A stretch of DNA of 64,000 nt from contig CM055876.1 in the NCBI GenBank assembly GCA_029582165.1, forward strand, positions 23,908,317 through 23,972,316, given 5' to 3'. This document shows positions 33,436 through 45,620 of this stretch, piece after piece. The position numbers and the translations under genes were made by a program. Numbering within the stretch: the first letter of the stretch is position 1; every line of letters begins with the position of its first letter. Under the pieces are notes generated by a model. That model was given only the letters and a program-made list of their open reading frames with translations. It was not told where the DNA came from and searched no databases. Source of the stretch: Portulaca oleracea. Lineage: Eukaryota > Streptophyta > Magnoliopsida > Caryophyllales > Portulacaceae.

Positions 33436-34913
33436 TGATAAGCCGCAAGTGCACGGGTGTACGTGTAGCAAATATTAAGGTCGATCCCACAGGGACTTTG
33501 CTAACTACACACCAAACTAGCTTCCTATGTGATTGCTAAATCAGTCGGGTTTTGAATGAGATCAATCTATAGCTAATTCTATTCACTAACAAATAGCAAA
33601 TCTAACTAATATTCACACAAATCACAAGATTCAATCAATAGGAAAAAGACGCTCAGGGGATAAAACCTAAGTAACTCTATGAAACAAATAAGTGGATTGA
33701 ACATGTATGTCACCAATTTGGTACATTTTAGGGTCGATAATCGCATAAATTATTCCGTAGCGAGCTTTTGGCAATGAAACGGATTGCTTAGCAAAATCAA
33801 TCACCTCATCGTGGTTATTTCAATTTTAACTAAGTTAAAGATCAAATTATCCAATGACCCCTAATTATAAAGTCTTCTATGTCTAGTTCACTTCATAACT
33901 AGTTTAATCCTAAGGGTTCCGATTATCGAATTTCTCCGTTTGCACTTCATTCAACAATCTAATTCCATATTCTTGATGGCGATCAAAACAATGACATACA
34001 TAATTAAAGGATAAATGAAATGCATTCAAACTAGATAACAACTTGTTCAATCCAACAAAATTCAATCCATGAAAGCAACTAATTAGAGTTTATCCCCCAA
34101 ACTAAAATAAACTACTCACTACTCATGTTCAAAACACAAAACATATCAAAATCTATTCTAGAAAGCATGAAATCTAAAAGAAAGAGAAGTAAACCGAGAT
34201 GGAAATCGTTCCTCGCTTGAATGATGATCGGTGGGGACTTTTGCTCCTCCACTTCAATGGATTTCTTGAGAATCGATCTTCAAACTCCAATAAACCCTCA
34301 ATCTTCAACTAAGGATGAATGTGGATGGATGTGTGGAGGAAGGGATGGATGATGGTAGAGATGGAGATGGATGGTATGGAAGGATATGGATTAGGGTTAG
34401 GTTATGGAATGGAATATAGTAGAATGATGATTGCCCATGAACAACCGGAAACAAGCATAATATAGGCAAATAGCAACTCAAAACCGCCGAAAATGAAGAG
34501 ACACAAGTGACACGGACCGTGCCAGGGGTGACACGGACCGTGCCTCCTAGGCACTACCCGTGTCAGTGCACTGCTTCAATTTTTCTCATGTTCTGGTCAT
34601 AGGCACTACCCGTGCCTCCTCTGGCACCACCCGTGCCGCTGCTTTTTCAGGCCTAGGAGTCCTTCGGGCCATTGTTTGGGCCTTGGGTGATCCAACTTCA
34701 CACTTCTTGGTCCTTTACGCACACAACTTGGATCTACACTTGATTTTTAGCTCGGTTTACATCGATTCTTCACAAATTACCTACAAAACTCACCAAACTC
34801 CAAACCAAGCGTAATATGGGAAATTCGGGTATAAAATAATGTAATCAAATCAAATACTCCCCAAACTCCCACCAAAACAACCAAGTCTTCATATATACAA
34901 GAAGCACTTATCA
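33436..34913 (-). repeat. 5' LTR of the gag-only element
   Basis: 1478 bp promoter LTR. A TATA-like CCTATATTATGC lies near 34455-34466 on the minus strand. The CACGG/CCGTG dyads lie upstream at 34507-34640. Confidence 0.93.
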
Positions 34914-34965
34914 TACTCCAAGTGCTTCGATTTTCAGGAATAATTATTAGTTAATCACTTATCAT

Positions 34966-35598
34966 TAGAGCTGGGAAAGCTGACCCGACACGATTATCGA
35001 CATGAACCGAACACGATATTAAACGGGTTTAGGTAAAAATTTTCAAATCCGTTTTATTAAATGGGTTAGGCTCAGGTCAGAATTTTCAACACAAAAAAAC
35101 ACCTACTTAACCCATTTAATTAGGTATGTTAGATGGGTCAAGTCATTTGCTCGATAATTGTTACCTAATTATACCGTTTATCAATGAATTTAGATAAAAG
35201 TTACAATTAATACTCTTTGAAATATACGTAAAACTTGTAATTTTAACTTATATTTTTCTTTGACTATGAATTGAAAGACATCTCCTTGTATATAACTCGA
35301 ATTATATTACCACGCAAATTGTTGAGTATGATATGTCATTATTTCGATCTCACAATGAGTTGTTTTGTATAAATGAGGTAATGGTTAAATGGGTAAATTG
35401 GTAACTTTATTGTAATACATTTATTTAAATGAGTTAACAGGTCAAAATAAGGTAAACCCGTTTAAAAATTAAACAGTAAATGGTTTCAATTTCCAACCCG
35501 TTTAATAAACGTGTTAGGTTCAGGTCGGAGAATTTTGAACTCATTTAAGTTTGACACGAACACGAACCCGACTCGACCTGACCTATTAGCTAGCTCTA
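34966..35598. mobile_element. Non-autonomous hAT-type element
   Basis: The 633-bp element has ends TAGAGCTGGG and AGCTAGCTCTA and a perfect 8-bp duplication cttatcat (34958-34965 and 35599-35606), the hAT size. The interior has gacccgacacgatt-like and acccgtttaaaaatt-like text, a composition common in plant hAT MITEs. Non-coding. Confidence 0.9.
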
Positions 35599-35910
35599 CT
35601 TATCATATCAAAATATAGAGATTTTAGGGTATTTACAAAAAGTTGTTATCTCTAGATCCCCTCTTAAATCTTCCATTGTTTTAGTGGAGTTTTTTAATTG
35701 ATTTTTTTCATTTATATTATCTGTCTTTTATCATTTTACCCTTGACATTCACTGAATAAACACATCAAAAGTTATCATTAGGAAAATTAGATTTTGGTGG
35801 TGATACTTTCAACTTTTGTATGTTAGTAGTCTATAGTTTTTTTTTTTTTTTTTGTATTCTGTTGGTCCCAAAAACATAAGAATTATATTTTGATGAATAA
35901 TCAAGGTAAG

Positions 35911-36170
35911 GGGCGATGACTTTTGGTAGAAACCCTAGGAAAAATTTTCCCGGAGAAAATTTCTCATGGGAAGTTTTCCATGGAAAAGATTTCTCTGGGA
36001 AAAATTGTCTTTAGCCCCCCCAAGGAAAAATTTCCCTAAAAAATGGAGAAAGTGATGGGCCCACCGTGAAATTTTTCCCAAGGTCAACCCACACCCAAAC
36101 ATGGGGAAATTAAGTCAACCCGGGAAAATTGACCATTTCCCTAGGGTTATTGACCAACCAAACGCACCCT
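35911..36170. mobile_element. MITE of the GGGTGCGTTTGGT family, copy 1
   Basis: The right end read in reverse starts GGGTGCGTTTGGTTGGTCAA. The left end GGGCGATGACTTTTGGTAG is diverged. The interior has many ggaaaatttt/ttttccc inverted blocks. Relatives lie at 38539-38767 and 59827-60026, with a truncated one at 21804-21895. No clear target duplication was found. Confidence 0.65.
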
Positions 36171-36377
36171 TAGTGGAAATCTGATGTGGAGAAGAGAGAT
36201 AAGGTCCATGTTAGATTTACATCGAGTCACTGCCCTTTGACTTGAGGCATCCCCATAATATAATTTTTATATTTTCGAGACTATCAGAATAAAAAAAATA
36301 GAGATTATTGGCATACAAGATTGGAAAGTAAGGTCTAAGGACCACCATAATTCAATTTCCCTTTTCATTTGTGTTTG

Positions 36378-38072
36378 GTAGGGGGGAAAGCACTTTTTAG
36401 GAAAATGTTTTCTCTATTTCCTAGTGTTTGGTACAAAAAAGTTTGGAAAATCATTTTCCCTAAAGGAAGGAAATTGATTTCCTTTGTTCAACCTAGAAAA
36501 AATATTTTCCACCCTTGATTGTTTGATCGATTTTCACTATTAACTCTAACTGAAATTTGAGAGCGAAATTCAACATTAACGGTTTTGCTTGAAATTTTGT
36601 AACACGATAGATTCATTAAAAAAATCTCAAATATAATTTTTTAGCTCAAAATATTTTTATCTGATAATATTTAATACGACATATAACAAAATTTTTTGCC
36701 GCTAAAACTAACTAAAAATTTTAAAAATTCAAATTGAATTGTTTGAATCGAAACTTTATGATTTGATAATATGGACTAAGAAAAGCTCAAACATAAATTT
36801 TGAGCTCCAAATATTTTCATTTGTAACATATGTCGCCAATTTTGTTAACATTTTTTTGTGGTTAAATATGACTGAAACTTAAGAGCAAAACTTAATTTTA
36901 TCGGTTTGCCATGAAACTTTACAATATGATGAAAATGATTAAAAAAAGCTCAAATATGACTTTTGAGCTCCAAATATTGTCATTTGTAACATATATCACT
37001 AGTTATGCCGCCATATATTATAATTTTCCGAAACACGATTTGTCTCCTACCAAACAAATGGAAATTTAACATGGAAAAGTGTTTGGTAATTTTCTAGTGT
37101 TTGGTATAAAAATAATTTGGAAAATAATTTCCAAATAAAATCATTTTCCCCGAAAGGAAGGAAATTGATTTCATTTGTTCAACATAGGAAAAATATTTTC
37201 CACCCTTAATTGTTGGATCGAGTTTAATTGCTAAATCTAACTGAAACTAAGAGAGAAATTCAACTTCAACGGGTTAACTCGAAATTTTGTAATATGATAT
37301 AATTGATTAAAAAAAAACTCAAATATGAATTTTTAGCCCAAAATATATTTCTCTGATAACATTTATCGTGACATATACCAGAATCTTTTACCGCTAAAAC
37401 TAACTGAAACTTTAAAAAATTCAAATTTAACTGTTTGAATCGAAACTTTATGATATGATAGTATGAAGTAAAAAAAGCTCACAATGAATTTTAAGCTCCG
37501 AATATTTTCATTTGTAACATATATCACCACTTCTGTCGACATTTTGTTGCTGTTAAATATGGCTGAAATTTAAGAACAAAATTCAATTTTATCGGTTTCT
37601 CTCGAAACTTTATAATACAATAGAAATGATTAAAAAAAACTCAAATATGAATTTTGAGCTCCAAATGTTTTCATTTACAACATATATTGCCACTTATATC
37701 GACATTTTAGTTGTTAATTTTGACTAAACTTAAGAGCAAAATTCAATTTCACCGGTTTGACTTGGAATTTTACAATATGATAGAATTAATTAAGAAAAGC
37801 TCAAATATAAATTTTGAAGTCAAACATTTTGATTTGTAATATATATCGACACTTATGTCGACGTATATGATCATTTTCTGAAAAAATGAATTATCTCCTA
37901 CCAAACAAAGGAAAATTTGACATGGAAAACAATTTTCCATGGAAAACCATTTCTCATAGAATACAATGTCCTCCGAAATCATTTTCCTTCCAACCAAACA
38001 TCCGAAAACAACATTTCTCTTGAAAATGATTTCCTCTGAAATTATTTTCCTTTCCAACCAAATAACCTAATA
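36378..38072. mobile_element. Dimeric MITE-like element with internal repeats of about 175 bp
   Basis: GTGTTTGGTA-type ends occur at 36378 and 37090, and inverted CTACCAAACA-type ends at about 37045, 37897 and 38053. This suggests two related elements in tandem. Inside, a unit of about 170-180 bp containing aagctcaaatatgaattttg, agctccaaatattttcattt and gtaacatatatcgccactta recurs about seven times. There is no coding frame. Exact borders are uncertain. Confidence 0.6.
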
Positions 38073-38172
38073 TTCAAATAATTTTCTTCTTAACCACCCA
38101 CATTTTTCTTTTTTTTTTTTGCGATATTGATTGTGCTACTCTTCCACCACTTCCAAAATATACATAAATAAG

Positions 38173-38530
38173 CAAAAAATTACTTAGAGGTACCCTAACT
38201 TTTGGTGAAATGTTTTTCTGGTACCCCAAACTTTTAAAAACTAATTTTGGGTACCCAACTTTTAGAATTAGAAATAGTTAGGTGAATTTTCGGCCAATTA
38301 TTTGAATTCAATGGTGAGTTTTAGGTGGGAAATTGATTAAGTGTTTTTGTGGATGAAAATGCCCTTTGTTTTCGTGGACGAAAATGATTTGAATCAATCG
38401 GAGTTTCGCCGGAAATTCACCTAGTAATTTCTAATCTTAAAAGTTAGGGTACCCCAAAATTAGTTTTGAAAAGTTAGGGTACCAAAAAATTGTTTCTTCA
38501 AAAATTAGGGTACCTCTAAGTAATTTTTTG
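38173..38530. mobile_element. MULE-type MITE, copy 2
   Basis: 358 bp, CAAAAAATTACTTAGAGGTA to TACCTCTAAGTAATTTTTTG, with a perfect 9-bp duplication ataaataag (38164-38172 and 38531-38539). Nearly identical to 1665-2022. Confidence 0.92.
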
Positions 38531-38538
38531 ATAAATAA

Positions 38539-38767
38539 GGGTGTGTTTGGTAGGTCAATAATTCCAGGGAAATGGTCAATTTTCTCGGGTTAATTTATTT
38601 TCCCCATGTTTGAATGCGTGTTGTTTTCGGGAAAATTTTCACAATGGGCCTACAATTTTCTCCATTTTTCTAGGGAAAGTTTCCCTTAAGGGGTGCTAAG
38701 AAAAATTTTTTCCATGGAAAATTTTCCCGAAATTTTTTTTTTCTGAGATTCCTACCAAATACTCCCT
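38539..38767. mobile_element. MITE of the GGGTGCGTTTGGT family, copy 2
   Basis: It starts GGGTGTGTTTGGTAGGTCAA and ends CCTACCAAATACTCCC with inverted ends. It directly abuts the MULE-type MITE and lies about 600 bp upstream of the START-domain gene's transcribed region. Confidence 0.7.
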
Positions 38768-39381
38768 AAAAGAAAAAGAAGGTACTTGTATTTGCACCTC
38801 ATATAGACAATACAGAAGTACTAGTACGGGTTTTTTGTAAAAAAAAAAAAATCTAAGACCTTCGAGATCAAAAGAAAAAATTATGGTTTTATTTGACTCT
38901 GGTGTACTATCAACTACTCCGTCCAAACATCCAAACAACGTGAAAAACAACGAAAGAGAGACACTCCACGATACAGTCCAATCGTCATTCTCCACCGCGG
39001 AAATAACCACAGTTTACTTTTTTACACACATTACACATTACCACACCGTTTCTCCTGAACGTTCATCTCTCAAATCAACCACTGCTGAAAAAGAGACACA
39101 CTTAGCCGAAATACAACCTGTCACATCTCCAAAGTCTTCTTTTTTTGGTTTTACTGTATTTAATTTGGTGGGTTTTCTTTTCTTTTCTGTGGCCCTCAAA
39201 ACCCCCCAATTTTCTAAGTCCCCGGGAGTATTTAATGGGGTTTCTGGTGGGCAATCTTTATCACCATTCACAGGATTTCAATTTTCAAGTTATTCAACTC
39301 CTCTATTTTGTGCCTGCTTGAATTCCCATGAAATGATTTCCCAAAACCCAAGAAAGAAAAAGATAAGAATAAGAAATAAAA

Positions 39382-39400
39382 GCCGTGGCTATTTATATTA
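39382..39400 (+). promoter_or_regulatory. Probable TATA region of the START-domain gene
   Basis: ctatttatattaaag lies about 350 bp upstream of the start codon. A pyrimidine-rich stretch (39440-39600) follows that would be 5' UTR. Placement is inferred from composition and distance only. Confidence 0.5.
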
Positions 39401-39746
39401 AAGATTTCGTCTTCATCTACTAGGCTCTGAGAAGAGAGAATCTTGTTCTGCCCTTTGGACATCCTCATCCTTATCCATCCATATTTCACTGCCCCCACCC
39501 TTCTTTCTCCTCTCTTACTCACAAATCAGATATCTTTTGTCTTCATCTTCCCGGCTAATCACCTATACTACACTATACTACAGCACCTTTCACTCACCCT
39601 TTAAGATTATTGGGTGTATCTTTTTCTGGGGTTTGGGCCTAATTTGCTTATGTCAGATGAAACCCCCCCTTTAATCTTCCCCTAATTTGCGATTTTAATC
39701 CAAATTTCTATCTGGGTATTTCATATTTGATCGTAATTGAGTGGAA

Positions 39747-42700
39747 ATGGCATTGATTGAGGGATTTTTGGGCATATTAGGGATGCCCACGACATTAGAG
39801 GGTGGTTTGATGATGGAACTTTTGTTGTTAACCATCCCAATTTGGGCAGGATTTCTCGTAGGACTCGTGGCTGGTTGGGCATGGCGACCAAGCTGGTGGC
39901 CAAGTTTTGATAGGAGCAAATTTGAGTCATTGATTTCGAAATTTGCCGATTTTTCTGCTGCTTCTTCTCCGTTAATTGGGTTTGCTTCAATCCAGAGTTT
40001 GACTGCATTGAACATGAAGGGTCAGACTACGGATAATCACAAGAATTCATTCTTTTGCCAGTCAACCATTGCTGAACCCAGTTGCAGGTACTTATAATTT
40101 ATACGTTTGATGATAATATGATATGCGGGATTTGTTTATATATATGGGCCTCGTTTGACATTGTTGGAATGGTAGTAGTAAAGATGGGATAATGTTGGTT
40201 GGTTGTGTAGTTCATCACAGCACAAAGATGAGGAGAATTCTAAGTTGAATGATGGTGATTTGAGACATCTTTTCCAGCTTGTTGAGGTGACAGATGGAGG
40301 TCCATCTTGGATCAATATGATGGATCGTTCTACCTCTACAATAAGGTATCGAGCATGGCGTAGAGACCCTGAGGTACATATTTCTCCCTTATTCATGATA
40401 TAGTCAAACTAAATGACGAGTTGAAGTTATGTTTTAGGCAATGTCCTTAGTTTGCAACAGTAATATGTGTTAATCAACAGTTATTGTGCTGTGATCTTTA
40501 GTTTGCAACAGTAATATGTGTTAATCAACGTGGATTGATGAAATAAATTCAACATGCAATTTTAGTATAGACTGTGTAACTACTGAATATGATATAGTGT
40601 AATTAACCAGCACCAAGTATATGCTATGCTTGAAATCTTCAGTTTTCCTGATTCACTTGCTATATCATCACTAGAACGGTCCTCCACAATATCGTACGAG
40701 CACAATTTTTGAAGACGCTACACCTGAGATGGTGAGGGACTTCTTCTGGGATGATGAGTTTCGGATGAAGTGGGACAACATGCTCATACATACCAAAACC
40801 CTTGGAGAGTCTCAAACAACAGGCACTATGACTGTCCAATGGGTGCGCAAGGTAAGAAAAAAGCTTGTTATATATGAGTTATTCTAAATCATCAACTCAT
40901 TTTGGTTCGCATATTTGATAGCTGATTTCTCTTGGTGCAGTTTCCATTTTTCTGCAGCGACAGAGAATATATAATAGGGCGTAGGATATGGGAGTCGGGG
41001 AGGACTTTCTACTGTGTCACAAAGGTATGTGTATAACGTTTATTAAGTGCAGTGTAACAAAATAGTGTACATGTGATAATATCTTCTTGTAGCATGTATA
41101 TATGTTCTTGACATGCCTAGACTTTGAAGCTTGATTGCTAATCCTTGATTCCTTATCTTTGTTATTATTGTATATGTTGAACAGGGAGTGCCTTGTACTT
41201 CTGTTCCGAGGAAGGATAAACCAAGACGTGTGGATGTCTATTATTCAAGCTGGTGCATTCGCCCAGGTAAATTTCAGTTTGGACTTAAACCTATGTTGCT
41301 TTTAGTATCACATAGAGTATTTGTTTGGGTTCAGTTCTGATTATACCAACTTATACAGGGTTCTATACACAACAAAAAAGGTGTTAATTCATGTGTGAGG
41401 TTGTTTCATGCTTCTGGCATCCATTTTTTTCAATCATTGGTAGCTGACATCAACCTAATACAAGCTGAAAATTAGGCTCATTGGTCGATGTAAACAACTT
41501 AGATGCATATTAAATGTGAATCAGTTGACAGTTGCCAACATCTATTATTTCTTGTCGAAAGCTCATACTGCCAGTAATGAGCGTAACGTTTCTAAAGTAC
41601 AGTTAGGCTGCTGATCGAAACAAGGAAAGAACTCAATATGCCGTGTTCTTTGAGTTTTAGGATCACTTCTGTTTTGTTGGTTGTTGTTTTTCATTTATAG
41701 TTTAAGCAGTACTCTTCCAGCTGCTGATTAAACTAATTAGTAGCTGATTTGCTGTATTTTGACTATAGTCATTTCTTGGTTTTCATCCAAATAATTATAT
41801 GAAAACAGATTTTATTATGCTACTGTATTGTATTATTTTGTTCTATTGTGTTTCATTGCTGTCTTTCTTCTCTGTATATATAGCTCAGTCACCTTCTCTA
41901 CTCACCAATTACTCAATATAGGCAATTGGATTATACTTCTATTATTGGGTTGAAGGACACCAATATTCCAATTTAGAGATGGCAAAATTTTGTTCAACCC
42001 GGGGAAAAAAAACTGGCTATGGTCATAATAGATTGTTCATATTAATTTTAACATTGACAGAAAATTTGGATGCAATATTTCTATTGTTCAAGCCTGATTT
42101 CTACCTGAATTTATGTGTGTCTGAATTATCTGACCTAGATTATCTGGCTAACGGCTGGCCATCAGTTTCTCGTTCGAATTTTTTACATGGCCTCGTTTGA
42201 CCGACTTGAATTTGGCTTGGACCTGATTTTTTGCCAGTGCTATTCCTTAACTCCTCATCCAAGACAGTCTGAAGAGAATTTTGCTTCTGTGTGAAAATCA
42301 CTTAATTTGTTGTTCTACTCTTAAGGAAAAGTAACGTTTTTGACTTGTTAAGTTCATACTGAATGCAGTGGAATCAAAGAAAGGGTGTGGCGATATGAGT
42401 GCATGTGAAGTGCTTCTTTTCCATCACGAAGACATGGGGATCCCATGGGAGATTGCCAAGCTCGGGGTGCGGCAGGGGATGTGGGGAACTGTGAAGAAGA
42501 TTGACCCGGGACTCCGAGCATACCAAAAGGCAAGAGCTGCTGGAGAGCCCCTCTCGGGCCCAGCTTCCATGGCCCACATCACCACCAAAGTCAGCCCACA
42601 ATACTTGCAGTCACTCTCAGGCGGTGTTGATGGTCAACCGGTGAGTGAAGTAGCATTGTCGGAGGAGAAAAAGCAGGGGGGGATGAACATATCCAAGCTT

Positions 42701-42814
42701 CTTGTGATTGGGGGGGCTACTGTCCTCGCGTGTAGCCTTGACCGTGGGCTGTTGACCAAAGCTGTTATTTTTGGAGTAGCAAGGAGGCTGGGGAGAATAG
42801 GTGGGAAATTGTAA
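39747..42814 (+). CDS. START-domain lipid-transfer-type protein, six exons
   Basis: Exons are 39747-40087, 40211-40373, 40675-40851, 40941-41024, 41185-41266 and 42369-42814. All introns are GT-AG, the joins keep frame, and the product is about 430 residues. The ATG at 39747 gives MALIEGFLGILGMPTT. Residues about 24-46 form a membrane segment (LLLLTIPIWAGFLVGLVAGW). Residues about 130-345 form a START/polyketide-cyclase fold (RHLFQLVEVTDGGPSW, FFWDDEFRMKWDNML, YIIGRRIWESGRTFYCVTK, VDVYYSSWCIRP, FHHEDMGIPWEIAKLGVRQG). The C-terminus is hydrophobic then basic (KLLVIGGATVLACSL, FGVARRLGRIG). It resembles the Arabidopsis At4g14500/At3g23080 group by recall. START domains bind lipids; the ligand is unknown. 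Confidence 0.93.
40447..40529. repeat. Direct repeat of 32 bp in intron 2
   Basis: ttagtttgcaacagtaatat followed by gtgttaatcaac occurs at 40447-40478 and 40498-40529, 51 bp apart. This is a recent local duplication in the intron. Confidence 0.9.
41974..42242. mobile_element. hAT-like MITE in intron 5 of the START-domain gene
   Basis: Ends TAGAGATGGCAAAA and TTTTTTGCCAGTGCTA are imperfect inverted repeats of the TAGxGxTGGCAAAA type seen in plant hAT MITEs. The flanks ttccaatt and ttccttaa match only partly. It accounts for a quarter of the long (1.1-kb) fifth intron. Confidence 0.55.
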
Positions 42815-42972
42815 CCTAGAAGAGCTGTAAGAATCAACCAGGGTTAGGCTTTTTTGGTCACTCTTTTGGTGGGGGTGCATAATTTGTGATTGTTCATCAT
42901 GAACGGTTTCTTTATCTACTGCAATGTAAGTAACTGTTGGTATGTGCTTATGAGCACTTTTTCTCTCGGATT

Positions 42973-42978
42973 AATAAA
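42973..42978 (+). terminator. Poly(A) signal of the START-domain gene
   Basis: AATAAA lies about 160 bp after the stop codon, a usual distance for a plant 3' end. Confidence 0.7.
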
Positions 42979-43465
42979 ATGGGTTAGACCCGCTAATTAT
43001 ATAAAAAAAAAGTGACTGTTGGTTACTAATTCAGGGTGCCCGGCAGTATGAATAAATATTAGTTGGTGTTTGTGATTATGCCTGTTCTGTTGCAGCTTTC
43101 GCCTTGATTTCTAGCTTTAACTCGAAGCTGATGTTTACAAGTAGTCGTATAAGAAACTCATATTCAAACTGCAGAGGTTAAAATTCTGATTGGAATTGCA
43201 TAAATGACACATATAAGGAATAGCTACCAGCATTTGTTGGAGTGGTAAGTTGTCATTAACACTTCACTTCTAAACTTGAATCTTAACCTAGGTGCAATAG
43301 CGTTTCCAACTTTCCAAATGTAAATGGGGTCTATTTCCATATCACCTGCCATTTCTATTTTTTTGAATTTAATTTTACTTTTTCATAAATACAATAGTGG
43401 GAATTCATTCCTACTTTTTTTACTTTAAAATATTTATCTATAAGCCTACTTTATGATAATAAATA

Positions 43466-43721
43466 CTACCTCCGTCCCAAATTGTTTGTCTATCTACCTA
43501 ACTCCCTTATCTCAAAATGTCTGTCTATTTTATAATTCCAATAATTGTAATTCCTATTATACCCCTAATAAATACTCTTTTGTTTCTTTTTTATTTTTCT
43601 TCACATGAGAAAAGTAAGAACAATTTTGGTACATTACACATTTTCACCCCATTTCCCATGACCATTGGACTTTTAAATATAGTTGGACGGACAAACAACA
43701 AACAATATAGGACAGAGGTAG
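43466..43721. mobile_element. Stowaway MITE, copy 1
   Basis: CTACCTCCGTCCCAAATTGT at the left and an inverted GGACAGAGGTAG at the right, with TA on both sides (43464-43465 and 43722-43723). This is the typical Stowaway/Mariner MITE signature. Non-coding. Confidence 0.85.
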
Positions 43722-44185
43722 TACTCATCTATTTGACTGTGGTGGTTGTGATTTCTGGCTCGTTTTGGGGCAACAAATAATCGGGAAAAAAAATACTCAT
43801 CTATTATATATTTTAAGTTTGGTTGTATTATTATTGACGATAAAATTTAATTTAGGATCCACTTTATTTTATGAATAAATTTATTATTATAAATTGGTAG
43901 AAAAAGAGATAAAAAAACCAGAATGAGGCCATGTTGTTTAGCTTGATAGGATTTATAAACCCGTAGAAAATGAGATATTGAGATACAAAAATCAGAATAA
44001 GGAAATGTTCTTTAGTTTGATAGGATTATTAGTTTGATACAAAAATCAAAATCAGAATAAATTTATCTATGCTTACTGTACCATACCATACCATCCAAAA
44101 GAAGAAGACTTACTTTTAAATAATTTATATTTAAAATTCTTTATTGAACTCATAAAATTTATTTAAAAATAAAAAAAGAAATAAG

Positions 44186-44292
44186 TTTTTTTTTTTTTTG
44201 GAAGAATCGGAGAGATCATTCCATTAACAAAACGAATTACATGTATACTCCAGGCATACCCAGAGGGGCACAAGCAGAAGCCCAAACAAAAC
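44186..44292 (-). mobile_element. Severely 5'-truncated LINE insertion (107 bp)
   Basis: A 14-bp duplication aaaaaagaaataag (44172-44185 and 44293-44306) flanks 107 bp. Read on the minus strand, this is 3' UTR-like sequence (GTAATTCGTTTTGTTAATGG) ending in about 14 A residues. The poly(A) tail and long duplication show target-primed reverse transcription. It does not match the 3' end of LINE-1 in this window. Confidence 0.88.
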
Positions 44293-45163
44293 AAAAAAGA
44301 AATAAGTGATATAACATTTATCTACCTCCACTATTTTCTTTACCTAACTTTTCTAACCTAACCTAACTTAACCTGACATTACCTTACCTAACTTAATCCT
44401 ATATCCTTAAAGAACAACGCCTAAAAAATAGACTAAAAAGACAAATTCCTACTGCAATTAAAAAAAAGATAAATTCCAAAATCGTTAACATAAACATTGA
44501 AATGGAATAGTCTCAACTCTCAAAAGATGAAATTAGTCGGGCCACAAATTTGGGCTTCCATTTGTGTAGTAAGATTTAGGTTTATTAACTCTAAAGGATG
44601 GCCCAAAAAGTAAATTGACTATGAAAGATTAAGAGGACAATGAGGTCCTAAATTGTGAAATATGTGGGAATCATCAAACCTGACATGACTTGATTTTTTT
44701 AAAGAAAATAATTTTTTTATTTTTAAAATTTTTTTCTTGAATTGTCCTGAAAATATTACGTCAAAAAATTGTCATGATGGATTATTCGAGTTGTGACCAT
44801 GGTTTGCCAGTGAGTAAACTATGGATTACTAAAGTTGTAGCTGTGGTTTGACATTTAGTGTACCCATTAATTATTCAAGTACAACATAATTTCACCAATG
44901 ATGGTGCTCCCCTCCATATCCATTTTCAGTCATTGTTCTCAAACAAAAAAATAAGCTCCATTATTATTTTCAACCAAAAGAGGAGAAAAATAACCTATAG
45001 AATTTATTTTGTAATTTCAAGCAGCGAGTATTTCAGGCAAAGATATTGTCATTAGGATTGGTATCTTAATGACTCTGACTTCTCATGGGTCTTCTAATGA
45101 CTTGGATGAATGATGGTATTAATTCCTCTTAATTGGTCATTTGTTATGTATGTCAATTTTCAT

Positions 45164-45620
45164 GAGATAATTACATTTACCTTACCTGACATATGTGGTA
45201 ATAATTTTTGCACACCCGATATTTGAGAAATAATTTTTACCCTACTTGACATTTAAGTGATCGTAAATTTAAACCACCTAGGATATATTATATAATGGTT
45301 TTTTGTTAGATTTTCCGGCAAGTATTAAAATAATGAATAGGAAGTGACATCTTTACCCTTGCTAATAATTCATAGTATTTAATTTCAATTAAAAACAATT
45401 GAAGGGTCAGTATTGTTATTTCCATCGCAATCTTAAGGGCAGTTTGGTACTTTCACATAATTATATAGGGGCATTATTATATTTTCATATCTCCGATGAC
45501 AAGTTACCGTTGACACAAAAACTTTCACTAAATGTAAGGTAGGGTAAAAATTATTTTACAAATGTCGGGTGTGTGAAAATTATTACCACATATGTTAGGT
45601 AGGGTAAATATAATTATCTC
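45164..45620. mobile_element. MITE with 85-bp inverted ends and 10-bp target duplication
   Basis: Ends GAGATAATTACATTTACC and GGTAAATATAATTATCTC continue as inverted repeats for about 85 bp (CACACCCGATATTTGAGAAA and relatives). caattttcat is duplicated perfectly at 45154-45163 and 45621-45630. A 9-10 bp duplication suggests a MULE-type element. It is nested in the long-inverted-repeat element 44569-46973. Confidence 0.85.

Larger units (their letters stand above)
28625..34913 (-). mobile_element. Gag-only Athila-like Ty3/gypsy element (TR-GAG type)
   Basis: LTRs at 28625-30170 and 33436-34913 (TGATAAGCC...CTTATCA) and a perfect 5-bp duplication tactc (28620-28624 and 34914-34918). Orientation is minus: a tRNA-Asp primer site abuts the right LTR and a purine-rich tract abuts the left. 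The interior is only 3.3 kb and carries a single gag-like frame with one stop. No pol genes are visible. Such short gag-only elements are described in plants as TR-GAG non-autonomous elements. Confidence 0.93.

Noticed and set aside
38883..39401. 172-codon open frame upstream of the START-domain gene
   Set aside because: It lies in the promoter and 5' leader, has no recognisable domain, and overlaps the probable TATA region. Its composition is like leader sequence.
42374..42880. Minus-strand open frames over the last exon of the START-domain gene
   Set aside because: They are shadows of the plus-strand coding exon.
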